DNA of 64,000 bases from Patescibacteria group bacterium (GTDB lineage Bacteria; Patescibacteriota; Saccharimonadia; Saccharimonadales; UBA4665). The position numbers and the translations under genes were made by a program. Location: positions 18,611-82,610 of the forward strand of contig JARXKN010000003.1 in NCBI GenBank assembly GCA_030271625.1, in the 5' to 3' direction. Within the stretch, counting starts at the first letter, position 1. The number at the start of each line of letters is the position of its first letter. Below the pieces are notes generated by a model, which did no database searches, was not told the origin of the DNA, and saw nothing but the letters and a program-made list of their open reading frames with translations. This document shows, piece by piece, positions 15,390-23,879 of the stretch.

Positions 15390-16658
15390 ATGAGACTATC
15401 GACCGTATTTACTAGTACTACAAAAAACGTCCCAGCTGATGAGACGTCAAAAAATGCCCAACTATTAATTCAAGCTGGCTTTATCCATAAAGAAATGGCT
15501 GGTGTCTACGCCTACCTGCCGCTCGGCCTTAAAGTTTTAGAAAACATTAAGACCATCGTCCGCGAAGAAATGAACGCCCTTAACTCTAACGAGCTGATTA
15601 TGACCAGTTTGCAGCGTAAAGAACTGTGGGAAACTACTGGCCGCTGGGATGATGACACGGTCGATGTCTGGTTTAAGAGCGAACTTAAAAATGGTACGGC
15701 CGTTGGCTTTGGGTGGTCCCACGAAGAGCCGATTACTAACATGATGAAAAACTTCGTCACCAGCTACCGCAACTTGCCAGCCAGCGTCTACCAGTTCCAA
15801 ACTAAACTACGTAATGAGTTACGCGCCAAGAGCGGTATTATGCGTGGCCGCGAATTTGTCATGAAGGATATGTACATCTATGCCCGTTCCCAGGCTGAAA
15901 ACGAGCAGCTCTACAGTGAAGCTATGGCGGCCTATTTACGAGTTTTTGAGCGGGTTGGCCTGGGGGATATCACCTTTGTCACGTCGGCATCCGGTGGCGC
16001 CTTTACCAAGTACAGCCATGAGTTCCAGACTATCACTGATGCCGGTGAAGATGTCATCTACGTTAACCGCGATAAAAAATTAGCTATTAATGAAGAAGTT
16101 TACAACGACGAAGCGCTAGCTGAGTTAGGTATCGAAAAGGGCGGACTGGAGAAAGTCAAAGCCGCCGAGGTGGGCAACATCTTTAACTTTGGTACTGAAA
16201 AAAGTGAGCAGATGGATTTCACATTTGATGACGAGACGGGTCAAAAGCAGTTCGTTCATCTTAGCTCCTACGGCATCGGTATTACCCGTCTAATGGGGGT
16301 GATTGCCGAAGTCTTTGCCGATGATAAGGGACTAGTTTGGCCGGAGAACATTGCCCCGGCTAAGGTTTACTTGGCGCGACTGGGCGATAGCCCCGAAACA
16401 GTTGCGCAAGCTGACCACTTATATAAAGCCTTGACGGCAGCCGGCAGCAGTGTACTATATGATGACCGTGATATCCGTCCGGGACAGAAGTTTGGTGATG
16501 CTGATCTTATGGGCATTCCATACCGCTTAGTCATAAGCGACAAAACTGTTGCAGCCGGCACGGTTGAGCTGAAAGCTCGAACGGCCGCCGAAGCCCAAAA
16601 CGTAACACTTGAGAATCTAGCTGAAATGCTAGGTATTCCAGCAGCTACATTGCTATAA
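15390..16658 (+). CDS. proS: Prolyl-tRNA synthetase lacking the editing insertion
   Basis: The 422-residue class II synthetase has motif 1 near the N-terminus, motif 2 in KLRNELRAKSGIMRGREFVMKD, motif 3 in SSYGIGITRLMG and a C-terminal anticodon-binding domain (about 330-420). Most bacterial ProRS are about 570 residues because an INS editing domain lies between motifs 2 and 3. Here that region is only about 80 residues, so cis-editing of Ala-tRNAPro is absent, as in alphaproteobacterial forms. The start is supported by AGAGAAGAG. A TACAAT box lies at 15349-15354. Confidence 0.95.
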   Translation: MRLSTVFTSTTKNVPADETSKNAQLLIQAGFIHKEMAGVYAYLPLGLKVLENIKTIVREEMNALNSNELIMTSLQRKELWETTGRWDDDTVDVWFKSELKNGTAVGFGWSHEEPITNMMKNFVTSYRNLPASVYQFQTKLRNELRAKSGIMRGREFVMKDMYIYARSQAENEQLYSEAMAAYLRVFERVGLGDITFVTSASGGAFTKYSHEFQTITDAGEDVIYVNRDKKLAINEEVYNDEALAELGIEKGGLEKVKAAEVGNIFNFGTEKSEQMDFTFDDETGQKQFVHLSSYGIGITRLMGVIAEVFADDKGLVWPENIAPAKVYLARLGDSPETVAQADHLYKALTAAGSSVLYDDRDIRPGQKFGDADLMGIPYRLVISDKTVAAGTVELKARTAAEAQNVTLENLAEMLGIPAATLL

Positions 16659-16714
16659 TATCGGTATCTTATTCCAGAACAGTACAATCCGGTGATTAAA
16701 GGAGGAGAACTACA

Positions 16715-17173
16715 ATGAGAAAATTGTTTCGATTAACCCAATCGGGTGTTGATGAACTAAAAGCTGAGTATGATCACGCGGTTGCTCGGCGCACCGATGT
16801 TGCCGAAGCAATTCGCAGTGCCCGCGAACTTGGTGACTTGTCAGAAAACTCTGAATACCAGAGTGCTCGCGCCGACCAGGAGCGTAATGAAGCCCGCATT
16901 AGCGAGCTAAATAACATCTTGCAAAACGTTGATATTATCGAAAAGCCAAAGAACGGTAACAAAGTTCAGCTCGGTTCCAAGGTTACTTTAAAGGGTCCTA
17001 AAGCGAACAAAGAATTCCAAGTTGTCGGCACGGTTGAAGCTGATCCACTAGAAGGTAAAATTTCTGACGAATCGCCAATTGGCAAAGCCCTGATTGGTAA
17101 AAAAGTTGGCGACAGCGTCGAAATTAAGACACCCGCTGAAACCATCGTTTACGAACTTATCGCCATTAACTAG
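16715..17173 (+). CDS. greA: Transcription elongation factor GreA
   Basis: The 152-residue protein has the N-terminal coiled coil with acidic tip (ARELGDLSENSEYQ) and the C-terminal FKBP-like domain (GSKVTLKG; SDESPIGKALIGKKVGD). GreA enters the RNA polymerase secondary channel and stimulates cleavage of backtracked transcripts. AAAGGAGGAG is an excellent ribosome binding site. lysS begins 2 nt after its stop codon, an order shared with many bacteria, and the two are surely co-transcribed. Confidence 0.97.
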   Translation: MRKLFRLTQSGVDELKAEYDHAVARRTDVAEAIRSARELGDLSENSEYQSARADQERNEARISELNNILQNVDIIEKPKNGNKVQLGSKVTLKGPKANKEFQVVGTVEADPLEGKISDESPIGKALIGKKVGDSVEIKTPAETIVYELIAIN

Positions 17174-17175
17174 CC

Positions 17176-18684
17176 ATGGCAACGCTGAAAGAGCTCCGCG
17201 ACGAACGACTCCGCAAACTAGCGGACTTACAAGCGCTGGGCATCAATAGCTATCCGGCCAAGGCCAGTCGCAGCCACACCTTAGCTGCCGTCCATGCCGA
17301 TTTTGCCCAGCTAGAAGGGCAGACAGTCACGGTTGTAGGCCGCATTATATCTATCCGTAAATTCGGTAAGATTGCATTTGTTGTCATTAAAGACCAAACG
17401 GGGTCACTCCAATTATTTTGGTCGCAGAAAGATGATGTCACCGCCGAACGGACGAACAGCGAACTACTAATTACCGAAATAAGCCTGCTCGATGCCGGTG
17501 ACTTTATTGAAGCGACTGGCAGCGTTATTAAAACTAAAACCGGCGAAGAGTCGGTCGACATTAGCACGCTGCGCTTACTAACAAAATCGTTGCGTCCAAT
17601 GCCAACTGCCCAGGACGGCTTTACTAATAAAGAAGAGCGTCTGCGCCGCCGCTACGTTGATATGAACGTCAACGACGACGTTCGCCAACGCTTTATCCGT
17701 CGCAGTAAATTCTGGCAGGCTACCCGCGATTTCCTAAATCAGAACGAATTCACCGAAGTAAATGTGCCAGTCTTAGAGCACACTACCGGCGGTGCCGATG
17801 CTAACCCATTCGTCACTCACATGGACGCGCTAGACCAAGACTTTTACCTGCGCATTAGCCATGAGTTGCCGCTCAAGCGGTTGCTAGGAGCTGGTTTCGA
17901 AAAAGTCTACGACATTGGACCGCGCTTCCGCAACGAAAACTACAGCGACGAACACCTACCGGAACATGTCGCCATGGAGTGGTACTGGGCCTACGCTGAT
18001 TGGCGCGACGGTATTAGATTTATGACAGACTTATATCGCTCGGTTCTGCAGACTACTTTTGGTACGCTGCAATTTAAGCTTGGCGAGTTCGACATCGATC
18101 TGGCCAAGGACTGGGAGGAACTCGATTATGTTCAGACTATTAAAGATCGCTATGGTATTGATCCCCTGGATTGTACGATTCAGGAAATCCAGAGCGCGCT
18201 AAAAGACAACAAGCTCGAGGTTGAAAAGACCGAGAACATCCCGCGCGGTATCGATAAGTTATGGAAAAATATCCGCAAGGATATTGCCGGACCAGTCTGG
18301 CTGGTTAATACGCCACTGTTTATTAGTCCTCTGGCCAAGATAAATCCTGATCGCCCAGAGACCACACAGCGGTTTCAGGCAGTTGTGGCCGGCAGTGAAC
18401 TCTGCAACGGCTTTAGTGAGCTGAATGACCCCCAAGAACAACTACAACGCTTTGTAGAGCAGCAACAACTGCGTGATGCCGGTGACGACGAAGCCATGAT
18501 GCTCGATATCGACTTTATCGAAATGCTGGAATACGGTATGCCGCCAGCTTGTGGACTGGGCTTTAGTGAACGTGTCTTCTGGATTTTCGAAGGTGTCACC
18601 GCCCGTGAAGGTGTCCCATTCCCACAGTTGCGTTCTGATATCGACGAAACCACTAAAACCATTTATCCTAATCTAAAGTTTTAG
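17176..18684 (+). CDS. lysS: Lysyl-tRNA synthetase, class II
   Basis: The 502-residue protein has an N-terminal OB-fold anticodon-binding domain (about 50-145, VTVVGRIISIRKFGK) and a class II catalytic core with motif 2 around FRNENYSDEHLPEH and motif 3 (PPACGLGF). It charges tRNALys. Full length for bacterial LysRS. It starts 2 nt after greA without its own ribosome binding site and so depends on translational coupling. The following gene begins 9 nt downstream. Confidence 0.97.
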   Translation: MATLKELRDERLRKLADLQALGINSYPAKASRSHTLAAVHADFAQLEGQTVTVVGRIISIRKFGKIAFVVIKDQTGSLQLFWSQKDDVTAERTNSELLITEISLLDAGDFIEATGSVIKTKTGEESVDISTLRLLTKSLRPMPTAQDGFTNKEERLRRRYVDMNVNDDVRQRFIRRSKFWQATRDFLNQNEFTEVNVPVLEHTTGGADANPFVTHMDALDQDFYLRISHELPLKRLLGAGFEKVYDIGPRFRNENYSDEHLPEHVAMEWYWAYADWRDGIRFMTDLYRSVLQTTFGTLQFKLGEFDIDLAKDWEELDYVQTIKDRYGIDPLDCTIQEIQSALKDNKLEVEKTENIPRGIDKLWKNIRKDIAGPVWLVNTPLFISPLAKINPDRPETTQRFQAVVAGSELCNGFSELNDPQEQLQRFVEQQQLRDAGDDEAMMLDIDFIEMLEYGMPPACGLGFSERVFWIFEGVTAREGVPFPQLRSDIDETTKTIYPNLKF

Positions 18685-18693
18685 GAGCTAGCC

Positions 18694-19170
18694 ATGACAA
18701 ACCCAGAATTATCACTGCCACCAACCAGTGTCCGTGAGCAATTTTTAGACCTGGCGGCTCTAATTTGTCGTCAAGAGTTCCAAGTAATCACTACCCGCGA
18801 TAATGGGCTTACCTACAACTGGATTCCGGAGTCGCAGCAAGCCTTTACTGAGCCTTTAGCGCTCAAGAGTATTGCTTGGACATCCCACCCGCAGTGGAAT
18901 AATAATTTTAAAATTGTTGAGGCCACCTTTTGTATCTTAGGTGATAACGAGATGGATTTTGGCGTTTCACGAGATTTTCATGATCGTGAAAAATTCGACG
19001 AGACTTTAAATGATGACCCGTTAGCCGATCTAGTACTGGGCCTTTATAAAAAATCCTATTTGGAGCACCGTCATCACATTTGTTTGCAGTCTGTCAAAAA
19101 TAAAAAAGAGGTGCAAGGCACTACTAAGCCAGCCGTAAAAATAACCGATAAGCGCCGAGTAACTCTGTAG
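18694..19170 (+). CDS. Hypothetical protein preceding a metallopeptidase
   Basis: The 158-residue protein has no signal peptide or membrane segment and mixed alpha/beta character. No known family is recognised. TAGGAG before the ATG is a good ribosome binding site. It is co-directional with lysS (9-nt gap) and its stop shares one base with the GTG start of the metallopeptidase gene, so the two are coupled. Whether it modulates that peptidase is unknown. The inverted arms TTTCACGA/TCGTGAAA inside this gene are not a parS site because they are 12 nt apart. Confidence 0.7.
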   Translation: MTNPELSLPPTSVREQFLDLAALICRQEFQVITTRDNGLTYNWIPESQQAFTEPLALKSIAWTSHPQWNNNFKIVEATFCILGDNEMDFGVSRDFHDREKFDETLNDDPLADLVLGLYKKSYLEHRHHICLQSVKNKKEVQGTTKPAVKITDKRRVTL

Positions 19171-19541
19171 TGCAATTAGACGGCGAACAGTTTGCAAAGT
19201 TAATAACCGAAGCTCACGACAGCTTGCCGGGTGAGCATGTTACCAGTTTAAAAAATGTAGCCATTGTCTGGCAGGACGAACCAACTCCCGAGCAACGAGT
19301 CCAATTAGAGCTTCGCAACGACCAAACGCTACTCGGATTATATGAAGGTGTACCGCTTAGTCGGCGACAGGGCATGACGCGCTACTTGCCAGATAAGATT
19401 ACGCTTTTTAAAGGCCCCCTGGAGCGCCGTAGCCCAACCCTAGTTGCCCTAAAAGAGCAGATACGGCACACGCTGTGGCACGAAATTGGGCATTATTATG
19501 GCCTTGATCATAAACGGATTGGTGAACTAGAATCGAACTAA
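19170..19541 (+). CDS. Zincin-like metallopeptidase (DUF1025 type)
   Basis: The 123-residue protein carries HEIGHYYGLDH near its C-terminus, the extended zinc-binding signature of minimal zincins (two histidines, catalytic glutamate, third histidine). The N-terminal half has the alpha/beta layout of the 'metallopeptidase family protein' group common in Actinobacteria and CPR. No signal peptide, so it is cytoplasmic. Start is GTG, overlapping the previous stop by one base. The 3' end overlaps the end of the minus-strand gene by 4 nt. Substrate unknown. Confidence 0.88.
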   Translation: MQLDGEQFAKLITEAHDSLPGEHVTSLKNVAIVWQDEPTPEQRVQLELRNDQTLLGLYEGVPLSRRQGMTRYLPDKITLFKGPLERRSPTLVALKEQIRHTLWHEIGHYYGLDHKRIGELESN

Positions 19542-20128
19542 ATTTCTCTAAAGCCTGCAAAACGGACTGGCTCTAGCTGAATAGGTAGCGGCAACTGTTC
19601 ACGAATATAACTTGTAACCGCCCTGAGTTTGATATCAGGAGTTACAGGCGGAGCCCAAAAAATTGATAAGTCTCGAAACTTTGGCGTCTCAAAGCTGGGC
19701 ATAATACCAAGGTCGTTGCATATAAAATCTTGAACTAACTGGGCTTCATCTTGAAGTGCAGCTAACAAACTAGTATCCAATGTAATTAGACCGAAATAAT
19801 TTCCGTCTCGATTGGCCTTCATCCAAAATGCAGACTCAACATTGCCAACCATCGGTTGAGATAGTGCGGGCAGTTCCAGTTCGACTGCCCGGACTACTTC
19901 ACTGAGTGCCGTCGTGCCAACCTTGTCTGAGCGACGCTTACCACGTTCACCCAGTACCATCACTTTTTCAAGGTATCGATCGTTACACGTCATCGCATAT
20001 GACTTAAATTCAAATTCGCTATGAGCAGGATTGGCTGCCAACTTACTGGTCACGGCAGTCAACTCGGCACCGATTACTGGTCGTATAATTCGGCCGGTGA
20101 CTCCAGCCGGATATCTTTCAGAATGCAT
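19538..20128 (-). CDS. Hypothetical protein, divergent to the 20207 gene
   Basis: The 196-residue soluble protein has no membrane segment and no recognised motif. Its alternation of short beta-like and helical stretches suggests a globular alpha/beta domain. A leaderless -10 box (TATAGT on the minus strand) ends 8 nt before the ATG at 20128. It shares a 78-nt divergent promoter region with the gene at 20207, which also has a leaderless box, so the two may be co-regulated. Function unknown. Confidence 0.65.
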   Translation of the reverse strand: MHSERYPAGVTGRIIRPVIGAELTAVTSKLAANPAHSEFEFKSYAMTCNDRYLEKVMVLGERGKRRSDKVGTTALSEVVRAVELELPALSQPMVGNVESAFWMKANRDGNYFGLITLDTSLLAALQDEAQLVQDFICNDLGIMPSFETPKFRDLSIFWAPPVTPDIKLRAVTSYIREQLPLPIQLEPVRFAGFREI

Positions 20129-20136
20129 AAGGCATT

Positions 20137-20142
20137 ACTATA
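20137..20142 (-). promoter_or_regulatory. Leaderless -10 box of the 19538-20128 gene
   Basis: Minus-strand TATAGT ends 8 nt before the ATG at 20128. Confidence 0.5.
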
Positions 20143-20170
20143 CCATTAAGAAGGGTAGCTGTAAATTGTC

Positions 20171-20198
20171 TTTACTCCTGTGAAGGTAGTTATATACT
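20171..20198 (+). promoter_or_regulatory. Leaderless promoter of the 20207 gene
   Basis: TTTACT at 20171-20176 and TATACT at 20193-20198 (16-bp spacer) end 8 nt before the ATG at 20207, with no Shine-Dalgarno sequence. Confidence 0.6.
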
Positions 20199-20206
20199 AA
20201 AGCTAG

Positions 20207-21160
20207 ATGGAAGACTATCCCGACGCAACGCCTGATGTGCTTGACCCGGTTTCGGTGCAAGAAGCAGCGGCTATTTGGCAAAGAAGACTTGACGCAGTTA
20301 GCAGTCGTGATTTGGGTGGTACCGCCATTGAGGCCATTAATGCCATGAACAAACGACTCTACGCTCAGCCAGAAATGCAGCCCGACGAGCCGCTGCTTTT
20401 TAGCTGTAGTGGCTATTTTGAAGACCAGGCACAGCAATTCCTGGAATACCGTGACGAAGACCAACAACGCACCTATTACGGGCTCAGCGACGGTGTCAAC
20501 GTGATTCAAGTGCCGCGGGCCAAGGAAGACGATATCGACCTAGTACTGGTCCATAGCGTATCAGTCATAGCGCGTAATAGTATCCACCGGCGCGGCAGTC
20601 ATACCATTGAGGAAATTGCCCATATACCCGTGAGCGAAAGTAATTTTCTGCCGGTCCAGGGTCTGGCCGAGGCCTTCACAAGCCCGACTAATCCCTCCGA
20701 TAATCATTCTGAAGAAGTCAGCTATCTGGCCCAAGAATTTACTAACTGTCGTGACCGCTTGTTCGTAAAAGGCTACGTCTCACGGGCCGATGCCGAAAAA
20801 AATCTTACCACCATTATCAACCAACTCGAAGCCCTAATTGGTCCTCGGGGTTGCGGCTTATTTGTAGAAAGTCCATTCGCCTATGTCGTCGATACCGACT
20901 CTACTGGCGTCATGAAATTACGGCCCAGCTATGGTTTACGAGCCGCCGGCCAACGGGCCACCTTTTTAGGGGTTGGTGACTTTGCGGCTCTAGACACTAA
21001 ACTGATAGCCGTTGACTACCGAGAATTTAATTATGATCGGCACCAAGGTCTGTATATGGCAGTTGCTCTCTCAGAACAGGCCACTGACCGAGCTGGCCTA
21101 GCCCGTCAGGCTTTGCTGCTGCCACTGAGCGGTAACCGACTAAGTTACGACTACTGTTAA
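20207..21160 (+). CDS. Hypothetical cytoplasmic protein (317 aa)
   Basis: The 317-residue protein is acidic and soluble, without signal peptide or membrane segment. No domain is recognised. A N-terminal helical segment, a central region with HTIEEIAHIPVS and a beta-rich C-terminal half are visible. Transcription would be leaderless. It ends 51 nt before msrA, which has its own ribosome binding site and a TATAAT-like box. Base composition matches the neighbours. Confidence 0.7.
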   Translation: MEDYPDATPDVLDPVSVQEAAAIWQRRLDAVSSRDLGGTAIEAINAMNKRLYAQPEMQPDEPLLFSCSGYFEDQAQQFLEYRDEDQQRTYYGLSDGVNVIQVPRAKEDDIDLVLVHSVSVIARNSIHRRGSHTIEEIAHIPVSESNFLPVQGLAEAFTSPTNPSDNHSEEVSYLAQEFTNCRDRLFVKGYVSRADAEKNLTTIINQLEALIGPRGCGLFVESPFAYVVDTDSTGVMKLRPSYGLRAAGQRATFLGVGDFAALDTKLIAVDYREFNYDRHQGLYMAVALSEQATDRAGLARQALLLPLSGNRLSYDYC

Positions 21161-21211
21161 GGTATAATTACTAGTAGGTTCGTAGGCTACTAACAAGAAG
21201 GGAATTTAACT

Positions 21212-21703
21212 ATGCAACAAGCAGTCTTTGCCGCCGGGTGTTTCTGGGGAGTCCAGTATTATCTTAATCAAATTCCTGGTGTCACTAACACAATCGTAGG
21301 CTATACGGGCGGCCACACCGAGGATCCTACTTACGAGGAGGTTTGTACTCATACAACGGGGCACGCCGAAGCAGTGCATGTTGAGTTTGACCCTGGTGTC
21401 ATCAATTATGAAAACCTCTGCCGGCACTTTTTCCGGATGCACAACCCAACCCAGCTTAACTATCAAGGGCCAGATTATGGCGACAGCTACCGAACAGCTA
21501 TCTTTTACGTAACGGACGAACAGAAGTCAATCGCGGAAGCTGCGCGGGATGCTGCCCAAGCCGACTGGGATGATCCAATTGTCACTGAAATTACCAAAGC
21601 TGGCCCATTCTATAATGCCGAAGACTACCACCAGAAGTTTGCCGAAAAAACCGGCCGTGGCATGTGTCACGTACCGTACCAGCCATTAGCTGAGGGGAAA
21701 TGA
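21212..21703 (+). CDS. msrA: Peptide methionine sulfoxide reductase A
   Basis: The 163-residue protein contains the active-site motif AGCFWG near the N-terminus with the nucleophilic Cys, followed by VGYTGGHTEDPTYEEVCTHTTGHAE and the HNPTQLNYQGPDYGDSYRTAIF block. It repairs oxidised methionine (S-sulfoxide) in proteins using thioredoxin. A second Cys in GRGMCHVPYQ near the C-terminus may act as resolving residue. AGAAGGGAAT precedes the ATG. The next small gene overlaps its end by 4 nt (ATGA). Confidence 0.97.
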   Translation: MQQAVFAAGCFWGVQYYLNQIPGVTNTIVGYTGGHTEDPTYEEVCTHTTGHAEAVHVEFDPGVINYENLCRHFFRMHNPTQLNYQGPDYGDSYRTAIFYVTDEQKSIAEAARDAAQADWDDPIVTEITKAGPFYNAEDYHQKFAEKTGRGMCHVPYQPLAEGK

Positions 21704-21900
21704 TGCGTGAATCCGGCCCAGTCATTAAACCTCTAGCCCGACAATGGATTGAGGGAAAAATTTCCACTGCGGATTATTACGAGCAAGTATATGCTGACGA
21801 GCTACCCTTAGCAACTGCACAAGTTGAAGCAAAATTAGCCGAGCGTCGCCAGCTGCGTCACCTACAAATTGGCCAAACAGCTATCAATTTTAAACAGTAA
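21700..21900 (+). CDS. Small helical protein coupled to msrA
   Basis: The 66-residue protein is charged and predicted to be mostly helical (repeated Arg/Glu/Gln/Leu). Its ATG overlaps the msrA stop codon in an ATGA arrangement, which strongly supports translation. No family is recognised. It could be an accessory or regulator of MsrA, but that is inference from coupling alone. Confidence 0.65.
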   Translation: MMRESGPVIKPLARQWIEGKISTADYYEQVYADELPLATAQVEAKLAERRQLRHLQIGQTAINFKQ

Positions 21901-21918
21901 GAATACCGAAGAGTAGGG

Positions 21919-21924
21919 TACACT
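21919..21924 (+). promoter_or_regulatory. Leaderless -10 box of the HAD gene
   Basis: TACACT, in the context TAGGGTACACT, ends 8 nt before the ATG at 21933. A very similar TAGGGTACAAT precedes proS. Confidence 0.55.
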
Positions 21925-21932
21925 AGTACGAT

Positions 21933-22565
21933 ATGAAGACAGTTATTTTTGATTTTGATGGCACGCTGGTTGATAGCTTTAAAGTTGCGATTGAAGTTGC
22001 CCATGAACTAACTCACCGAGCGATTTTGGTGCAGCCCGAAGAGATTGTGCGGCTACGCCAGCTCCGTCTTTTAGACGTTGCCCGAGAACTGAAACTACCG
22101 CGCTGGCAATGGCCATTCCTATTGATTCGAGGTCGACGTATGATGACGCGCCGTCTCAACGAAGTCCTGCCATTTGCCGATATGCCAGCTGTCGTTAAAG
22201 ATCTGCATGAGTCGGGCTATAAACTCCTGGTCATGAGTTCTAATAGTCAGGTCAATGTCCAGAAAGTCCTTGATGCCCGTAGCCTCAGCCAGTACTTCAG
22301 TTTTATCAAAGGCGGTATTGGCCTGATGGGGAAGTCCAAAGGGTTACGTGAACTTATGCTGCAAAAAAACCTGGTCCTAGCCGACTGTATTTACGTTGGC
22401 GATGAACCGCGCGATGTTGAAGGTTCGCGCAAGGTCGGTATGCCGTGTATTTCGGTAACCTGGGGCTTTAACGCCCCCGAACTGCTGAAGGATCATCACC
22501 CATTAGCCGTCGTCGACACACCACAACAACTACGAGAGGAGCTCAAAAAATGGGGCGGAAAGTAA
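21933..22565 (+). CDS. HAD-superfamily hydrolase (phosphoglycolate-phosphatase-like)
   Basis: The 210-residue protein has the HAD nucleophile motif DFDGTLVDS at the N-terminus, motif II in VMSSNS, a lysine in GKSKG (motif III) and GDEPRDVEGSRKVGMP (motif IV). A helical cap follows motif I. These enzymes dephosphorylate small phosphorylated metabolites through an aspartyl-phosphate. The exact substrate cannot be read from the sequence. It overlaps the next gene by 16 nt. Confidence 0.9.
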   Translation: MKTVIFDFDGTLVDSFKVAIEVAHELTHRAILVQPEEIVRLRQLRLLDVARELKLPRWQWPFLLIRGRRMMTRRLNEVLPFADMPAVVKDLHESGYKLLVMSSNSQVNVQKVLDARSLSQYFSFIKGGIGLMGKSKGLRELMLQKNLVLADCIYVGDEPRDVEGSRKVGMPCISVTWGFNAPELLKDHHPLAVVDTPQQLREELKKWGGK

Positions 22566-23827
22566 GTACTAAGCCGCTACCATCCGAGATAGTCAGTATC
22601 ACCAAGCTGGTGCATGGTGGCCAGGGCCTGGCTGAGCTGAGCGATGGCCGGAAAGTCTTTGTTTGGAATGCCTTGCCTGGCGAAACCGTCCGGGCACAAC
22701 TTATTAAGCAAAAAAGTTCGTACGCCGAGGCAATTGCCGAGGAAGTCATGGTGACCAGTCCAGAACGGGTGGAACCGAAAGAAACTAACTATCTTTCAAC
22801 CAGCCCTTGGCAAATTATGAAATTCAGTGCCGAAAACGAACACAAAAAGAGTATTGTTCTAGAATTATTTGGTCACGAAAAGCTTGCCTTGCCGGCGGTT
22901 CCCGCTGTACTGCACGGTAGCCAGGAATGGCACTATCGCAATAAAATGGAGTATAGCTTCTGGGGTGACGATGACGGATTGCATCTAGCCCTCCACCAGC
23001 GTGGTACCCACGGTAAACAGATTGTTAGTGGCAGTGAGCTAGCTATGCCAGCAATTGATGCTGGTGCCAATGCAATCGCCGCCCAGTTATCGGCGATGAG
23101 CGCCCGAGCCGGTGACTTAAAAACTATTATGGTCCGGGCGGATGCTTCTGGCCAAGCGGTAGCGGCACTGTTTGTGAAGCTGGAAAGCTTTAAAAAACTG
23201 GAGCTGCCCGCCGCATTAAAAGGTTTGCGCGTCTATCACTCTAATCCTAAGAGCCCAGCCTCAGTTGCCACTAAGCTACTGTACGAGCTAGGCGATACCA
23301 CGCTGCAGGATAGCGTTAATGGCAATAAACTGGCCTACGATCCGGTTAGCTTCTTCCAAGCCAATTTACCAGTTTTTGAGCAAGCGGTGCAGAGCATTAG
23401 TCGTGCCACCAAGGCGGCCACTAAAATTACCGACTTTTATAGTGGTGTTGGCTCGATTGGCTTGAGCATAGCTAACACGACAACACTAGTAGAAACTGAT
23501 GGTTTAGCCACCGATATGGCAAAAATTAATGTCGGCAAGCGTAACATCGAAGTCGTCCGCGCCACCGCCGAAACGGCGCTCGACTATATTACCGCCGATG
23601 CTACCATAATTGTCGATCCACCACGGGCCGGACTACACCAAAAAGTGGTTAACCAAATCTTAGACGTCCAACCTCCGCAGGTGGTGTATCTTAGCTGCAA
23701 TCCAGCGACCCAAGCTCGCGACCTAAAGTTGCTTTCCGAGCGCTATAAAATAACTCAGTTCGAAATTTATAATTTCTTCCCTAAAACACCACACATTGAG
23801 ACATTAGCCGTCCTCACCTTAATTTAG
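22550..23827 (+). CDS. TrmA/RlmD-family RNA (uracil-C5) methyltransferase
   Basis: The 425-residue protein starts with a TRAM RNA-binding domain (about 10-70) and ends with a Rossmann methyltransferase. Motifs DFYSGVGSIGLSIA (cofactor binding), VDPPRAGLH and LSCNP with the catalytic Cys match the RumA/RlmD/TrmA group, which makes 5-methyluridine in 23S rRNA or tRNA. The four cysteines of the iron-sulfur cluster of E. coli RlmD are absent, resembling Gram-positive RlmCD. It overlaps the HAD gene, so both are translated from one transcript. Confidence 0.9.
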   Translation: MGRKVSTKPLPSEIVSITKLVHGGQGLAELSDGRKVFVWNALPGETVRAQLIKQKSSYAEAIAEEVMVTSPERVEPKETNYLSTSPWQIMKFSAENEHKKSIVLELFGHEKLALPAVPAVLHGSQEWHYRNKMEYSFWGDDDGLHLALHQRGTHGKQIVSGSELAMPAIDAGANAIAAQLSAMSARAGDLKTIMVRADASGQAVAALFVKLESFKKLELPAALKGLRVYHSNPKSPASVATKLLYELGDTTLQDSVNGNKLAYDPVSFFQANLPVFEQAVQSISRATKAATKITDFYSGVGSIGLSIANTTTLVETDGLATDMAKINVGKRNIEVVRATAETALDYITADATIIVDPPRAGLHQKVVNQILDVQPPQVVYLSCNPATQARDLKLLSERYKITQFEIYNFFPKTPHIETLAVLTLI

Positions 23828-23879
23828 TTGTAACAAAGTCGTTTAGTGCTTATGATTAAAGCAATAAATAAGGATGACT

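Noticed and set aside
18968..18996. parS site in the 18694 gene
   Set aside because: TTTCACGA and TCGTGAAA are complementary but 12 nt apart; parS needs a contiguous 16-bp palindrome.
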